NCBI GenBank assembly: GCA_005882985.1
Contig: VBEJ01000114.1
Coordinates: 1-37,282, forward strand
Length of the DNA stretch: 37,282 bases
Source of the DNA: Chloroflexota bacterium
GTDB taxonomy: Bacteria > Chloroflexota > Dehalococcoidia > SM23-28-2 > RBG-16-64-32
Direction: 5' to 3'
Below, piece by piece: positions 17,984 to 28,122 of this stretch (its first letter is position 1; each line of letters begins with the position of its first letter). A model generated the notes under the pieces. The model saw only the letters and a list, made by a program, of their open reading frames with translations. It did no database searches and was not told the DNA's origin. Made by a program: the position numbers and the translations under genes.

Positions 17984-18423
17984 CTATGCGAACCCAAGGT
18001 TCTCGTACAATGAGCGCGCAGCATCCGACGTATGCAGGAAGACCAGCTGGGCGCCTTGCTGCTGCGCGTAGCCGATCGTTGCAATGAGAATCGCGGTTGC
18101 AACGCCTCTGCTGCGCCAGGCCGGGATGGTGTAAACGTTTGTCACATAAGCCTCGCTTCGAGAAAACGATGATCGGCCCGGCGGCCGGCTGACGAACGAA
18201 AGCCCGCTTGTCGCGATGATGCACCCCTGGCTTCTGCGACAAATATGATGAATACGTCCGCGGGCATGCTTTCTGCGAAGTAGCGACGGCAGGCTTCGCC
18301 GACAGTGGCCCAATCCACGCGGTTCTCGTGGGCGTCGTTCTCGCTCTGCAGCGCCAGGCGCAACTCGACGAGCGCCTCGATGTCATCCGTTGTGGCGCGC
18401 CGGATCGTGAACGGCTCGCTCAC
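17984..18423 (-). pseudogene. GNAT family N-acetyltransferase split by a frameshift near 18228-18240
   Basis: N-terminal half EPFTIRRATTDDIEALVELRLALQ...FIIFVAEA and C-terminal half YVTNVYTIPAWRSRGVATAILIATIGYAQQQGAQLVFLHTSDAARSLYENLGF lie in different frames around a GGGG run. Confidence 0.75.
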
Positions 18424-18845
18424 CGGCGCGCGGTTTCCAGAGGCTTGGACTGGCGTGCCTTCTCTTCGTACCGCCCGACATGTTCTTCGAGGATATGACG
18501 CGGGACTGAGCGCAGAAGGAGACCAGCACCGACGATGACGATGAGAATGTCGTCGAGGTAGCCGATCACAGGGATGAAGTCCGGCAGCAGGTCGATCGGC
18601 GAGGCGATGTAGAGCACCAGTGCCAGCGCGATGATCCTCGGGGCGATGGGAATTCGGTCGTCGCTGATCAGCGAACCGGCCAGCGAGACCTTGTCGAGAA
18701 ACGGCAGCTTCGCGATCCGCTTCGCGAGCTTCTTCTCGTCGGAGCGCTGGATTCGCCACCACATGAAGGCGGCGAGGGCGATGAGCAGGAGCAGGCCCGC
18801 GCCAATAACGGCAAGCGAGACCCAGACGAACTCCTCCATACGCAC
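18420..18845 (-). CDS. YkvA/DUF1232 family membrane protein
   Basis: ALALVLYIASPIDLLPDFIPVIGYLDDILIVIVGAGLLLRSVPRHILEEH. Confidence 0.9.
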   Translation of the reverse strand: MRMEEFVWVSLAVIGAGLLLLIALAAFMWWRIQRSDEKKLAKRIAKLPFLDKVSLAGSLISDDRIPIAPRIIALALVLYIASPIDLLPDFIPVIGYLDDILIVIVGAGLLLRSVPRHILEEHVGRYEEKARQSKPLETARR

Positions 18846-18879
18846 ATTTTACAGTGGACAAGCGGGACTAGGCGTGAGG

Positions 18880-19452
18880 TCAGGCATTCGTGCGCGTCCG
18901 CAAATAGGCAAGCACCTCTTCCGCGTTCTTGTCCGGCGGGAACACCGGGTAGAATACCTTCCCGATCCGCCCGTCCGACGTTACCAAGGTTAGGCGCCTG
19001 ATGAGCCTCATGCCCCCCGCCTCGAACGTCGGCAACCCTAGCGCCTCGGTAAGCACGAAGTCCGAATCGCTTAGCAACGGGTAAGGCAGCTTCGTCCGTT
19101 CCGCGAACTCGCGCTGGTATTCGGTGTCCTGTGCGCTCACTCCGAATACGCGGACGCTGAGCGCCTCGAACTCGCCGTGGTGGTCGCGAAAGGCGCAAGA
19201 CTGCGGGGTGCAGCCGCGGGCGCCGGTGATATCATCCCAGCCGGGAATCGGCGGCTCGTCCGGTCGCCCCGAGCGTGGATAGAAGAAGAACACGGTCCTG
19301 CCGCTACACGATGCCTCGGCGAGGTTGACTGTTGCGCCAAGCGTCGAGGGAAGCGAGACCACCGGCATCTCCAGGCCGGGGAGGTGCTCGCACGCGCCGT
19401 CATCGATGGGGACCGGCAAATCCGGCGGTAGTTCGTAGAGATTGCGCTTCAT
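18880..19452 (-). CDS. Peroxiredoxin (AhpC/TSA, thioredoxin-fold)
   Basis: TVFFFYPRSGRP...GWDDITGARGCTPQSCAFRDHHGEFEALSVRVFGVSAQDTEYQREFAERTKLPYPLLSD. Confidence 0.92.
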   Translation of the reverse strand: MKRNLYELPPDLPVPIDDGACEHLPGLEMPVVSLPSTLGATVNLAEASCSGRTVFFFYPRSGRPDEPPIPGWDDITGARGCTPQSCAFRDHHGEFEALSVRVFGVSAQDTEYQREFAERTKLPYPLLSDSDFVLTEALGLPTFEAGGMRLIRRLTLVTSDGRIGKVFYPVFPPDKNAEEVLAYLRTRTNA

Positions 19453-19494
19453 GTTTGGCGTTCACCGGTGGGTCGCTTGCGAGCAGCTCAGCTA

Positions 19495-20478
<984 letters not shown>

Positions 20479-20537
20479 TCATAGCACCCCGCCTGAAGGC
20501 TCACCGAGAGCCGAATCCAAAGAGGAGGAGAAGATAG

Positions 20538-20978
20538 ATGGCAGTAAATCCCACCCCTGCGGAATACGGCAGCGTCACGCCCTACTTGGTGGTAAACGGC
20601 GCATCCGGTCTACTCGACTTTGCGAAGCAGACGTTCGGCGCCCAAGAGCTCATGAGCATGCCGGGGCCCGGCGGGACAATCGGGCACGCCGAGATGCGGA
20701 TCGGCGACGACATCGTCATGCTCGCCGACGCCGGACCCGAGAACCCCGCTCGTTCCGCCGCCCTCGTCCTATACGTCAACGACTGCGACTCGACTTACCG
20801 GAAGGCGCTCGACGCCGGCGGGACCACGGAGATGGAGCCGGAGGACCAGTTCTACGGAGACCGGCGCGCCGGCGTGAACGCTTTCGGTATTAGCTGGTGG
20901 ATTCACACGCACGTTGAGGACGTCTCGCCGGAAGAAATGCAGAAGCGCATGGCGGCGATGATGCCTGCCGGCAGCTGA
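20538..20978 (+). CDS. VOC family protein (PhnB-like)
   Basis: VTPYLVVNGASGLLDFAKQTFGAQELMSMPGPGGTIGHAEMRIGDDIVMLAD...EPEDQFYGDRRAGVNAFGISWWIHTHVEDVSPEEMQKR; SD AGGAGGAG. Confidence 0.92.
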   Translation: MAVNPTPAEYGSVTPYLVVNGASGLLDFAKQTFGAQELMSMPGPGGTIGHAEMRIGDDIVMLADAGPENPARSAALVLYVNDCDSTYRKALDAGGTTEMEPEDQFYGDRRAGVNAFGISWWIHTHVEDVSPEEMQKRMAAMMPAGS

Positions 20979-21012
20979 TCTTGGAGCCGACGTAGCTCGC
21001 CCGCCCGGTTGG

Positions 21013-22876
21013 TTAGCCCCCAAATAAGACTGTTCGCGGGTCCTCCGCGACGTTCGCGCCATTCACGCGCAGATGCCGCGTGTTGAACCGCTCGTGTTCC
21101 ACGCGGACGATTAGTGAGTCCGGCTCCTCGCCCACCGGCAGGGGTAGGCCGGCCACCCCGAAGGCATCGGTCTTCGAGTCGGCAAGGACGCGGGAATGCG
21201 CGCCGATCACATGGACGTCAGCCCCGGCCACCGGCGGCTTCTCGCCGGAGGCGTCGGCGTCGTTCTCAAGGACGGTAACGTTCGCTGTCCGGCCGTCTGC
21301 CGACGTTTCGACTGTCACGTCCATATCGACAAGGTATATCAACGGTGACGTGACGACTGCTTTGATACCGGCGTCGAGGACAGCCTGCGCCGGGTCGGCG
21401 GCCAGCTCGACATCTGTCTGGGCCATCCCATGGTCCGCGCTGATTACGAAGAGCGTCGATTCGAACAGCCCCCGCCGGTCGAGCACCGAGAGGATCTTGC
21501 CGATGCGCTTGTCCGTTTCGACGAGCGCGTCGAGCATCGCCTTGTGGTGCGGTCCGTAGTCATGGCCAACTGCATCGGTAAGCGAGAACTCGTGGAAGGT
21601 AAACATCGGCGGGGGCTGACTATCGCCGTCGAAGAGCATCAGCGATTGCGAGAGCGCCTGGATGTCTGTGGCGGAATAGCGGTACACCTGCTCCTGGCCC
21701 TCCTCCTTCCAGCGCGGGTTCGTGTCGCCGCGGTTTTCGCGCGCCACTTCCCCCAGCCTCTCGCCGTCGACGAGCAGCCGCCGTTCGAGTGTTGCGTGCA
21801 GCGCGCCCCGGCCGCACGGCTCGTTCAGCGAAGCCGTGATTATACCTTTGCCGGTCGAGGCGTCCCATTTCCCGTATTCCCGGTGCAGCGCTTCGTACAG
21901 CGTCTCGACTTCGTCCGAGAGGTACTTTCCGGTCTCCCAGATGCTGCCCTGCGGCGTCACCACCTGCCGGGTTTCCCGCAGGTAGTAGGTCGGGTTCACG
22001 ATATCGTGGTGCCCGCACCAGGCCCCGCTGCCCAGCGCGTTGTGGCTCGGCCAGGTGATGGTCGGGAAGGTGGCGAAGACGCCGTACCGGAACATGACAC
22101 CTCGCTCGATGATCCTCGCGAGGTTCGGGATCGATTCACGGTCGTGTTCGAGCCGCTCCTTCAGCTCGGTATTGCTCAGCCCGTCCAGCAGGAGTATGTA
22201 GACCCGCTCGGGCCGTCCGCCGTCTCCTTCCTCATTTCCCGACGCCGGGCCCCGAAAAGACGAGTGGCGCGCGGGATTGGACGACATCGAGGGCGCCGTG
22301 CTGCCCAGGCTGCCTTCCGAACGCGTACGACTTCGGGCTGATCACAATATCGGGCGCGTTGGGGCTGTCGAAGAGTTGCGCGATGCGTTCGTACCCTAGC
22401 GGATAGGACATTTGCTCCGGCTCGATAAACGCCTTCGCCGGGTCGGTCCCGGAGAAGCCCGACCGTGCGGCCGCCTCCAGCTCTTCCGCCTTCGTCGAAA
22501 GCGCCGTCGGGTCCTGGTCGGCGATCGGGTTGTCGCCGACCTGATCGATCACGCGGTACCCGTATCCGCCCGCCGGAGCGAGAGAGCGGACGAAGCGCAT
22601 CATGCCTCGCTTCGACCAGACTTCGTACCAGCCAGTGTGCGACTCCTCCCACTCATCCTGAGGTATCCCAATCCGTTCGTGCTGAGCCTGTCGAAGCAGC
22701 GGGGCGCCATCGCCGGCGTCACGACGGTACGTCATTGCGAGGTCCACCTGATCGCTGCGCACCGGGTCGTTCAGAAGGGCGACGATCGCCCGGTTGCCGG
22801 ACTCCTCCTGGTGGTGGTCGAGGCCCTGTCCGCCGGCCCGCTCCGGCCCTGCGATTCGTTGTTCAACAGTAGTCAT
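21013..22876 (-). pseudogene. Alkaline phosphatase superfamily (nucleotide pyrophosphatase/phosphodiesterase-like) protein, frameshifted near 22240
   Basis: N-terminal ORF (22232-22876) ends VFSGPGVGK*; the +1-shifted ORF continues NEEGDGGRPERVYILLLDGLSNTELKERL...GVFATFPTITWPSHNALGSG...HEFSLTDAVGHDYGPHHKAM...VISADHGMAQ. Confidence 0.8.
22650..22700. repeat. Fragment of a CTTCGACAGGCTCAGCACGAACGG-type interspersed repeat, inside the phosphatase ORF
   Basis: CCGTTCGTGCTGAGCCTGTCGAAG at 22673-22696 preceded by ACTCATCCTGAGG; encodes the tell-tale LLRQAQHERIG in the phosphatase frame. Confidence 0.6.
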
Positions 22877-22890
22877 AGGCGGCCTCCAAC

Positions 22891-22986
22891 TGTCATTCTG
22901 AGCGAGCGTCTGAGTCCAGCCGCTCGCTTGCCTCCACGCGCCTGACAGTGCACATCATCCGGTGGCAGAAGCGAAGAATCTCGGCG
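22891..22986. repeat. Fragments of a TGTCATTCTGAGCGA...GCGAAGAATCTCGG-type interspersed repeat
   Basis: TGTCATTCTGAGCGAGCG (22891-22908) with inverted CGCTCGCT (22921-22928), then AGAAGCGAAGAATCTC (22967-22982). Confidence 0.5.
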
Positions 22987-23087
22987 GCTTGCTACCCGCA
23001 GGTGGGCGCTATTCTACAGCACGACGGAAATGTAGGTCGGGGTCTTCAGACCGCGACGATGGAGCCGCACCCTAAGACGGCCGTATT

Positions 23088-23540
23088 TCACGCCGGTTCA
23101 TCCTTACGCGCGTCTTCCTCGCCGAGAACTACCGTTAGCGCCCCGATCATCAGCAACATCGGCAGCTCCCAGCCGCCTCCCCCGACCATGCCGTGGCCCC
23201 AATACGTGCGATAGATCGAGGCGCCGAGTTCCGCTGCGACCGCCAGGCCGGTCAGCCGCGTCTGTACCCCGAGCGCGAAGAGCGCGCCGCCGAAGCACTC
23301 GGTGCCGGCGAGCGCGTAGGCGAAGGCGCGCGGGTTGGGAACGCCGATCTCAGCGAGCCGTTCAGTGAAGCGGTCGATGCCGCCGCCCTCAATCCACTCC
23401 TGGTACTCTTGTCCCAGGTACTTCAGCGCGCTTTCGGGCACCTTGCGGTCCGGCCCGCCGAACAGCCGCGCGAAGCCGTGCACGAATAGCGTGCCGCCGA
23501 CAAGGACGCGAAGGGGGATCAACCGCGCTGGCGTGGCCAT
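23088..23540 (-). CDS. DoxX family membrane protein
   Basis: LIPLRVLVGGTLFVHGFARLFGG...FAYALAGTECFGGALFALGVQTRLTGLAVAAEL. Confidence 0.85.
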   Translation of the reverse strand: MATPARLIPLRVLVGGTLFVHGFARLFGGPDRKVPESALKYLGQEYQEWIEGGGIDRFTERLAEIGVPNPRAFAYALAGTECFGGALFALGVQTRLTGLAVAAELGASIYRTYWGHGMVGGGGWELPMLLMIGALTVVLGEEDARKDEPA

Positions 23541-23541
23541 C

Positions 23542-24105
23542 CTAGCCGCCTTGTTCCTTGCTCCTGACTCCTTGTTCCATTCCGCCCCACTTCTCCCACA
23601 TCACGTAGTCCTCCACGGGCAGCCGCTTTCTCCCCATCGACATCGGCACCGACGGCTCCGGATACCCGAGCGCGATGATTACGACCACGCGCCATCCCTT
23701 CCGCCCGCTCACCTCGCCCACCTCGTCCTGCGGCAGCCGAAGCTTCTCGATGATGCACGGCTGGTCGTGCACAGAGGTCGGGCAGGTGGCGATGCCTTGG
23801 TTCCACGCGGCGACCATGATGTTCTGCGCGGCGCGCCCGGCGTCGAAGTCGCTGCCGTCGGGCGCGCAGCAGACGGCGATGCCCGCCTGCGCCCCGAGCA
23901 GGGGTTGCGAGAACTTCCCGCACTCCGCGACCTCCTTCAGCCACTCGCGGTCGCGTATCACGACGAGGCGAACCGGCTGGGTGTTCTTGCTACTCCCCGC
24001 CATCCGCCCGGCCTGAAGGATGCGCTGAAGCACGACGTCCGGGATCGGCTGGTCCGTATAGGCCCGCGTGTCGCGCTTAGTCACGATCGCTTTGTGTGCG
24101 TCCAT
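23542..24105 (-). CDS. Nitroreductase family protein (FMN-dependent)
   Basis: AIVTKRDTRAYTDQPIPDVVLQRILQAGRMAGSSKNTQPVRLVVIRDRE...AAQNIMVAAWNQGIATCPTSVHD. Confidence 0.92.
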   Translation of the reverse strand: MDAHKAIVTKRDTRAYTDQPIPDVVLQRILQAGRMAGSSKNTQPVRLVVIRDREWLKEVAECGKFSQPLLGAQAGIAVCCAPDGSDFDAGRAAQNIMVAAWNQGIATCPTSVHDQPCIIEKLRLPQDEVGEVSGRKGWRVVVIIALGYPEPSVPMSMGRKRLPVEDYVMWEKWGGMEQGVRSKEQGG

Positions 24106-24190
24106 GTGGCTCCTTGACGTATCAGTCCGGCCGGGGTGGACAAGTGGTACCTGCTACAATACCCCGCAAGTACACGGCAATTGCAAGCGC

Positions 24191-24667
24191 ATGCTCGATC
24201 GCGTCGTCTTCATCCGCTACATCGAAGAGACCGAACCGCCTTGGGACCAGGGAAACGTCCCGTGGATCGTGCGCATCCTTGTCCGCTGGGGAATGACGAT
24301 CCTCGCCTTCGTCCTTGCCGAATGGTTCGTGAACGGGATCTGGGATGGGACACCGATCTTCCTTCAAGGGACCGAGGGCTATCTCGTCGCGCCCGCGATC
24401 TTCGTGATCGTTCGGGCCATCGTACGGCCGATCCTGATCTTCCTAACATGTCCGCTCCAGCTGATCACGCTCGGGCTCTTCATTCTCATCGTGAACGCGC
24501 TCGTTGTCGTGCTCGTGGAGGAGGTCTGCGATTGGTTCAATGTGAACTTCGAGATCGACGGCTTCTGGGCGGCGTTCGTTTTCGCCCTGGCCGTATCGGT
24601 TGTGACGTTCGCGCTCTCGCGGTTCCTCCGCCGCAGCCCGTTCGGCCCGCGCCGCCGCCTGTTCTAA
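24191..24667 (+). CDS. Phage holin family (superfamily IV, 4-TMS) membrane protein
   Basis: Multi-TM protein, VAPAIFVIVRAIVRPILIFLTCPLQLITLGLFILIVNALVVVLVEEV, typical of the PF04020 family. Confidence 0.8.
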   Translation: MLDRVVFIRYIEETEPPWDQGNVPWIVRILVRWGMTILAFVLAEWFVNGIWDGTPIFLQGTEGYLVAPAIFVIVRAIVRPILIFLTCPLQLITLGLFILIVNALVVVLVEEVCDWFNVNFEIDGFWAAFVFALAVSVVTFALSRFLRRSPFGPRRRLF

Positions 24668-24921
24668 TCTACCCGATAGACGCGATCGCCGCCGCGCACG
24701 CGGTCGCTTACCTTCACGCCTATCTTGTCGCCGACCTTTGCCTCCTCCACTGACTCGTGCTCGACCTGCAGGCTCTCGACGACGAGCTCCATGTCCGTCG
24801 TGTGGCCCTTGATGCGCACGCGGTCGCCCACCTTGAGCGGCGCAGTCAGGTCGATCCCGGCGACGTTGATATGCGCGAAGTAGTCGTTGACGCGCCCGAT
24901 CTCCACCTCGTCTGCCATCAC
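24664..24921 (-). CDS. Translation elongation factor-like small protein (EF-Tu domain 2-like beta barrel)
   Basis: EIGRVNDYFAHINVAGIDLTAPLKVGDRVRIKGHTTDMELVVESLQVEHESVEEAKVGDKIGVKVSDRVRGGDRVYRV. Confidence 0.85.
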   Translation of the reverse strand: MMADEVEIGRVNDYFAHINVAGIDLTAPLKVGDRVRIKGHTTDMELVVESLQVEHESVEEAKVGDKIGVKVSDRVRGGDRVYRVD

Positions 24922-25037
24922 TGGACCTCCTCTTTGCGCCGCGATTCTACACCCGCTCGCCTGCGCTCACAACATCGTCCGCCCCTTCCTACTCCCTGCC
25001 AGCCGCTTCCTTTACCATGGATACGGAGGTGAATGTC

Positions 25038-25544
25038 ATGACCTCGCCCCACCTGGACCTCGAACGCCGTATCGAGGATAGCCTGCCCGCACGACTACGG
25101 CGCCCGCTCGATACCATCGACAGCGCCGTTACCACGTTTCTGGAGCGCTACGGGATCACCGCGCTGCGCATCGCGCTGGCCGTTGTCTTCATCTGGTTCG
25201 GGACTTTGAAGGTGACCGGCCGCAGTCCGGTCGAAGACCTCGTGAAAGACACGATCTATTTTCTGCCGGCAGACACCTTCTTCATTATCATCGGCGTCTG
25301 GGAGATCATCATCGGCATTGGCCTTCTAATTCCGGTCGCGCTGCGCTTTACGCTGCTGCTCTTCTGGCTGCAGATGGCGGGCACCTTCCTCAGCCTGATC
25401 ATCCTCCCCGGCCGCTCCTTCCAGGACGGCAACCCGCTCCTTCTCACCGTCACTGGCGAGTTCATCATCAAGAACCTCGTCCTGATCGCGGCCGGGCTCG
25501 TTATCGGCTCGACCGTTCGCCGGCGCGCGTCACCGAAGACCTAG
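25038..25544 (+). CDS. DoxX-like / DUF417-like membrane protein
   Basis: YGITALRIALAVVFIWFGTLKVTGRSP...FFIIIGVWEIIIGIGLLIPVALRFTLLLFWLQMAGTF; ATG at 25038 preceded by GGAGGTG. Confidence 0.8.
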   Translation: MTSPHLDLERRIEDSLPARLRRPLDTIDSAVTTFLERYGITALRIALAVVFIWFGTLKVTGRSPVEDLVKDTIYFLPADTFFIIIGVWEIIIGIGLLIPVALRFTLLLFWLQMAGTFLSLIILPGRSFQDGNPLLLTVTGEFIIKNLVLIAAGLVIGSTVRRRASPKT

Positions 25545-25721
25545 CGCGAAGCAAGTCGGGCGTCGCGAACGCGTGAACCTGCCGCTACCCGCTACGTTCA
25601 TGCCTTTTTCTCGTTATGCACTTTCAGGAGTCGTTGATTGGGACATAACACTTGCGACCGTTTTCTTTGCGTCGCTGCAATGCTTCTATGCCTAACCTTC
25701 GTTCTGTAACGAGATAGCGAT

Positions 25722-28103
25722 ATGCAGCCGAGACCTCCCATCGAGCGCTTGCGGGAATCGCTCGCGGACGATATAAGCGGCGCCTGGAGCGGCGAAGAAG
25801 GAAGAGGCGTCAGCGTCCACGGCAGGGGCGGCCGTTCGCCTTTCAGCGGCCGGGCTCTTCTGCACGATGCTGCCCACATAGCGGGCTTCTTGCTCCTAGC
25901 TTTCGTGGCCTCGTTCTTCCTGGTGTATTGGTCGTACACTCGCGGCCTCGAGCCGCCGAACGAAGCGATCGCAGCGACGGGCGCTGGCTCGAGCACGGCC
26001 TACGACCGGTCTGGAAACACAGAGCTGTTCCAGTTCACCGATCCGTTGCAGGGCGTCCGAAACCCTGTCTCCCTCGATCGCATGTCGGCGTTCCTGGTGG
26101 CAGCCACGGTTGCGACTGAAGACCCGAGCTTTTTCGGCAACCCGGGCGTCAATTTCCGGGGCCTCGCGAGGGCGGCCTTTGAAAATCTCACGCCGTTCGG
26201 GCCGGGGTTCTTCTCGGGGAGTGGAGGCAGTTCGATTACGCAGCAGCTAGCCCGAAACGTCTATGTCGACCCCGCGGAGCGCTCCGACCGCAACCTTTCT
26301 CGCAAGCTGAAGGAAACAGCGATCGCGCTAGAGCTCAAACGACGCTACAGCGACCGCCAGATCCTCGAGTGGTACCTCAACCAGGTTTACTACGGCCATT
26401 CGGCGTACGGCGCCGAGGCGGCCGCCCGCGTGTATTTCGGCAAGAGCGCCGAAGACCTGACCCTGGCGGAGGCCGCGCTGTTGGCCGGCCTGCCGCAGGC
26501 GCCTGGCGAATACAGCCCCGCGGTCGTCGAAAATAGGGACAGGGCAAAGGCGCGTCAACTCCAGGTCCTCGACCTGATGCGCGACCACGCCGGCGAGATC
26601 AAGGAGATCGTGAGCGTCAAGCCGGAGGAGTTCGACGCGGCGAAGGCCCAGCCATTGAACTACGTCGGTACCCAGTTCGACGTGAAGGCGCCCCACTTCG
26701 TGTTCTTCGTCGAGGACCAGGTGGCCAAGATGTGCGCCGCTGGTCTGTTCAAGCCCCCAAAAGACATTTCCTGCGACAGCGTCGTCGGCCGCGGCGGCTT
26801 GAAGATAACAACGACGCTCGACCTCAATCTCCAGGCTCTCGGCGAGCGTGTGGTCGAAGAAGAGCTGGCCAAGAGCGAAGAGAAATCGGGCGGGCACAAC
26901 GGTTCGCTTGTTGCCATCCATCCGGAGACCGGTCAGATCCTCACCTACGTTGGCAGTCGCAATTACTTCCGAGACGACATCAGCGGGCAGGTGGATATAG
27001 CGTCATCGCAACAATCGCACGGCTCGGCGATGAAAGTGTTCACTTACCTGACGGCGTTCCAGAAAGGCTGGACGACGTCCACCTACGTGCAGGACGAGCC
27101 GCTGACGCTCGTTTCGGGAGACCCGTCCACGCAGGTCAACAACTGGAACTCGAAGTACCTTGGTAAGATCACCGTCCGCAAGGCCCTTTCGGAGTCTGTC
27201 AACACAGCGGCCGCCCGGACGGTGATAGAAGTTGGTGTTGACGACATGCGGGCGACCGCTCACCAGCTCGGCATCACAGACCTGCGGGAGGACAACTGCG
27301 GCCCGGCGGTTACCCTCGGCTCATGCGAGGTCAAGCTCGTCGACATGACTTATGCCTTTAGCGCGCTCGCCAACAATGGCATGATGCGAGGTCGCCCCAC
27401 GTCCGAAGGCGTGCCGGACGGCTTTCGCCAGCTCGATCCCGTCTCCGTACTCAAGATCCAGGATGCCTCCGGCCAGGTGCTCTATGAGTACACCAAGCCC
27501 GAGGAGCAGAAGGCCGTCGAGCCGGCGTACGCCTACATGCTCACCGATATTCTCTCGAAGGACGGGGCGAAGTGGTCGAACCTCACGATCGACCGGCCCG
27601 CCGGAGTCAAGACGGGGACCAGCGAGAAGTTCAGGGACGGAGTCGTTGTCGGCTATAGCCGAGACCTCGCCGCGGGCGTCTGGGTGGGCAACGCCGATGG
27701 CACGCCGATGTCGCCCGACACCTTCAGTTCCTCGAATACCGGCCCAATCTGGAAGCGCTTCATGCTAGAGGCGCACGCGATGCTCAAAGTGCCGGCACGT
27801 CAGTTCGACCGGCCGCCCGACGTCAAGCCCGTGAAATGCGGCGATTCGACGGACTTCGTGCGTGAGGGCCAAAACCCTTCTAAGCCGGGCGCTTGCAAAC
27901 CGTCCGGCGGGGGCGCGGACCCCACGCCCGAGGTGACTCCCGCAACAACACCGGACGCTACTCCGGCCGTTACGCCGGAGGTTACGCCTGCGCCAGCAAC
28001 CTCAACGCCCGAAACCAGCCGCTCGCCCACGTCTCAGGCCTCGCCCAGTCCGGATGCGAGCGCCACGCCGACTCCGGACGTGAGCCCGCGCCCGCGTCAG
28101 TGA
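25722..28103 (+). CDS. Class A penicillin-binding protein (GT51 transglycosylase / transpeptidase)
   Basis: ATEDPSFFGNPGVNFRGLARAAFENL...GSSITQQLARNVY...EWYLNQVYYGHSAYGAEAAARVYFGKSAEDLTLAEAALLAGLPQAP; transpeptidase GSAMK, SVN, KTGTS; Thr/Pro-rich C-terminus. Confidence 0.95.
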   Translation: MQPRPPIERLRESLADDISGAWSGEEGRGVSVHGRGGRSPFSGRALLHDAAHIAGFLLLAFVASFFLVYWSYTRGLEPPNEAIAATGAGSSTAYDRSGNTELFQFTDPLQGVRNPVSLDRMSAFLVAATVATEDPSFFGNPGVNFRGLARAAFENLTPFGPGFFSGSGGSSITQQLARNVYVDPAERSDRNLSRKLKETAIALELKRRYSDRQILEWYLNQVYYGHSAYGAEAAARVYFGKSAEDLTLAEAALLAGLPQAPGEYSPAVVENRDRAKARQLQVLDLMRDHAGEIKEIVSVKPEEFDAAKAQPLNYVGTQFDVKAPHFVFFVEDQVAKMCAAGLFKPPKDISCDSVVGRGGLKITTTLDLNLQALGERVVEEELAKSEEKSGGHNGSLVAIHPETGQILTYVGSRNYFRDDISGQVDIASSQQSHGSAMKVFTYLTAFQKGWTTSTYVQDEPLTLVSGDPSTQVNNWNSKYLGKITVRKALSESVNTAAARTVIEVGVDDMRATAHQLGITDLREDNCGPAVTLGSCEVKLVDMTYAFSALANNGMMRGRPTSEGVPDGFRQLDPVSVLKIQDASGQVLYEYTKPEEQKAVEPAYAYMLTDILSKDGAKWSNLTIDRPAGVKTGTSEKFRDGVVVGYSRDLAAGVWVGNADGTPMSPDTFSSSNTGPIWKRFMLEAHAMLKVPARQFDRPPDVKPVKCGDSTDFVREGQNPSKPGACKPSGGGADPTPEVTPATTPDATPAVTPEVTPAPATSTPETSRSPTSQASPSPDASATPTPDVSPRPRQ

Positions 28104-28122
28104 GTAGACCCCTACGATCTCC

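Noticed and set aside
24191-24667. Prophage remnant based on the holin-family protein
   Set aside because: This holin-like family is a common chromosomal membrane protein and no other phage genes are adjacent
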